Positions 61,263-64,000 of a stretch of 64,000 nt of DNA are shown here, one piece after another. Every line of letters starts with the position of its first letter. Position 1 is the first letter of the stretch. Source of the DNA: Thamnaconus septentrionalis (lineage: Eukaryota; Chordata; Actinopteri; Tetraodontiformes; Monacanthidae); contig CM020511.1 in the NCBI GenBank assembly GCA_009823395.1, positions 10,638,001 through 10,702,000 on the forward strand, given 5' to 3'. The position numbers were made by a program, and so were the translations under genes. The notes below the pieces were generated by a model. It had not been told where the DNA came from. It did not search any database and was given only the letters and a program-made list of their open reading frames with translations.

Positions 61263-61400
61263 CATTCATTCATTCATCTTCTATACCCGCTTATTCCAAT
61301 TCAGGGTCACGGGGGTCTGCTGGAGCCTATCCCAGCTGTCTTTGGGCGAAGGCAGGGTGACACCCTGGACAAGTCGCCAGTTCATCGCAGGGCCACATAC
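61263..61400 (+). repeat. Dispersed teleost repeat with (CATT)n start
   Basis: Begins with a CATT run, then CATCTTCTATACCCGCTTAT, CAGGGTCACGGGGGTCTGCT, GGACAAGTCGCCAGTTCATC and GCAGGGCCACAT. Same family as the diverged copy at 24938. Confidence 0.65.
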
Positions 61401-64000
61401 ACAGCAATATGATTTGGTTAACAACAATATTAATGTTACTGTTAGCTGGTAAGCTAGCTTGATTACCAGGAAAAGACCAGAGATAATGTTACTTTTGATG
61501 ATCAAACAGTTGTGCCTGAATTTTGTGTGAAACAGAAAGAGGAGAGATTTCTCACAACTTTTCCTTAAAAAAAAGAAAAAAGAAAAAAAGAAAAGAGGCC
61601 ATTGTATATTTCCTTGCTGACACTAGAGGGCGCTAATATATCGCCGGGATCCGAGGTCGCTTTCCTTGATTTTCCAAAGCAGCAGCGCACATTTTCACCC
61701 CTTCTATGCATTTAAAGTAAACTTCAACATTTAGAACACAACGAGAATGCAAAATTTGACTTCAGAATCATGATGCCAAGAGAACTAGAGTAATTAGCAG
61801 GATTCTCTGGTCATTTTTGTTTTGTCTCTCCTATTTGGCGTTGCTGCAATGTTGCAGACTTTGAACTCAGACTGTTCATTATCTCTCTCAGCTCAAGGCT
61901 TAGATCTTTTTGGACTGTTTATCATTATCTAAGTATTACACTCTTGTTCTTGTTTTGGTTTTTTTCCCCTTTACGCCAGTGGTGTTTTGGACACATCTTT
62001 AATTAATCGCTAAGTTTTCTCGATAGTGACAGTGAGTTAGGGTAAGGAAGTGCAATATAAAAATAACAATTTTTAGTGCATTTCTGGGATCTCACAGGGT
62101 TTGGAGGTGAATGGATGGACATTAAAAAAAATAATAGAGGTCTTGATGATCAATTTGGAATGAATTGAGAAAGACTAAAAATGTCACTATTGTAACACTC
62201 TGGATGGCAGTCGCTCTAAACTGTGAGCGGAGCACTGAGACCTATTAACCTCTAAATGAGGGATAGGAAAAAGTCATTTAGATTAAAAACTCACTGCATA
62301 ATCTTGTGTCTGCAATATGCAGTGCAATCCAAACAGGAGCTGAGCCCCAGGCTAGCAAACTGGATTTGTTTATTTGATGATTCTGTTTGTCAAGTCTAAG
62401 GTTCTTGCCTAAGGGCACTTTGACTAACGGACAGGGCATTTGCTCAAGCGGCACATAAGTTGGTTTATAAAGGCATTTCATACCTGCTGCGTTTAAGAAA
62501 AGTGCTATATTGTATTATAAAATCACAGTTCAACATTAGTTTAAAAAGAATATTCTTTTTGAAAAGCAGAATTTGAAAAAAACAACAACCCACTTTTAAC
62601 CTTTAACTTAACCTTAAAACTAAAAATGAAATCATTTAAACTGCACATCTTGCACATCCTCTGTCAGGCTAAGCTTGGGGAATTGGATAGTATTCAAACT
62701 TGTTAATACCCTATTTGACACATCCTATAAGTTAAGAGGTGCGTTGTAGAAATATTAATATAAATTAATAATTTGCTAATATCTGAACGAACGGGCGGGT
62801 GGGGGGGCAGCAAGATGGGGATGTGGCTGTAGATCACTGTTGTTTTTTTGCTTGATAACCCTGAGAATCTTTTTGCACGTTGCAGTTTTTTCTTCTTCCT
62901 GTAAACTAATTCTTGTTAGTCAATGTCCAGGGAGCTGTTGTAAGATTAGCAAGCAGAATACTGAAGTTTCAGCCTTACGACATCTACTACATCGTTATAG
63001 CATAGGTGCAATAATTAAGACCTTAACATAACTCTCCTTTTGTTCATCTGGCTCTGCCTCAACACAGGAAATATGTTACTGACTTAAAAGTGCATTATTT
63101 GGGCAAAGCTAACCAGCCATTAATTCTCTATTCTCAGTCTTGATTTATTGTGAAGTGCATTTGCATTGTGACCAGGTGCAGGAAGAGGGGTCATTGTGAC
63201 GGCCACAAAATCTTCACACGTGTACAAATCAGCTCATGAACACTGAAGGCCTGTTGGGACAAACACACACACACACGCCCCACACAAGCGGAGCAGCTCT
63301 TGCAACAGCTACGATCTCGCTGTCTCTGTGAATATCTCCAAATAAGGCATTATTGATTGTAACTGAATCGGTGTCTTCATGTAGGGAAATGGGTCAGCTG
63401 TAATGTAACTGGAACTGATTACATGTCTGGTCACCTTGTATAAGCTGTTTAAAACATGGTTTAAACCATGAAGCATACAAATGTATGATGTTGACAGTAT
63501 GTATCTACATGTTATTAAGTTAAACTAAAGTAAATCTGTGTTAGATAGTCCTTTCAGAGAACAATGACATTGACCTTAGGATAGCAAAGCTTCTGAACCA
63601 CGTAAGCTATAATGCCTATCTTAAGATTAACTCTCTAGTCCAATGACATTTAAACATTTTACATTCATTACATTTTTTAAAATTAAACATTGGCAGTTTG
63701 GCAGTTTTAGGCATTCACTGCTTGGATAATAACCTGCTATGTCAGTCTGCTGTACTGCTGTTAACAGATGAGTGATCCTATGGTGAAACCGGTCAAAGCA
63801 TGTTCACACGTTTACTATAAGTGTTTGTCAGTGGTTTACCACTGTGCTACAGCAGCACAGAAAACACCTCACTTCACCACAAAGTGCTCCCTATGCACCT
63901 GAAGAAAAGTATTGGCAGTATTGAATGTGACACACAGAAAATGAATGAATTTGACAAAATTCATTACAAAGACACATTGGTGTCATTTCATGAGTTCTTT
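61401..64000. other. Downstream intergenic stretch, no gene seen
   Basis: AT-rich sequence with a CACACA run (63264-63276). No repeat family, exon or RNA gene was recognised. Confidence 0.55.

Overview
The window is vertebrate nuclear DNA, almost certainly from a teleost fish. It has one multi-exon gene with canonical GT-AG introns, a CpG-rich first exon, abundant CA/GT, CT/GA and tetranucleotide microsatellites, and many fish-type interspersed repeats (hAT-like MITEs, L2/jockey-like LINE tails, TTAA-flanked foldback elements). Nothing in it is prokaryotic: no operons, CRISPR arrays or rRNA/tRNA genes were seen.

The only protein-coding gene I can support is tgfbr2 (TGF-beta receptor type II) on the + strand, reconstructed here as ten coding exons between 27625 and 58153. 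The joined reading frame stays open through every junction and gives 587 residues: signal peptide, a 12-cysteine ligand-binding ectodomain, one transmembrane helix (about 157-181), a complete Ser/Thr kinase domain (GKGRF loop, K272, E285, [14 protein letters not shown]) and a C-terminal tail longer than in mammals. Exons 3, 8 and 9 have the same lengths (191, 142 and 128 nt) as human exons 3, 5 and 6. The single 800-nt human exon 4 is split here into four exons by three phase-0 introns. The 3'UTR runs from 58154 to about 59050, with a GT microsatellite, three Pumilio-type UGUANAUA motifs and an ATTAAA poly(A) signal.

Layout: 1-27300 is upstream intergenic DNA with no recognisable exon. It holds repeats, LINE remnants and a DNA transposon (14082-14950) with long inverted repeats, a perfect 6-bp target duplication and a fragment of an integrase-core (IS3EU-like) transposase. 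27300-27720 is the promoter, 5'UTR and first exon. 27716-57892 holds the nine introns, which carry hAT MITEs (one with a perfect 8-bp target duplication), two copies of a TTAA-flanked long-inverted-repeat element and degraded LINE reverse transcriptase pieces. 59050-64000 is downstream intergenic DNA with one more dispersed repeat and no recognised gene.

I see no new multi-gene system. The points most worth following are the split of tgfbr2 exon 4, the in-frame TTC microsatellite in the signal peptide, the extended C-tail, the IS3EU-like element with tandem repeats nested in its termini, and the MITE lying 64 bp from a splice acceptor.
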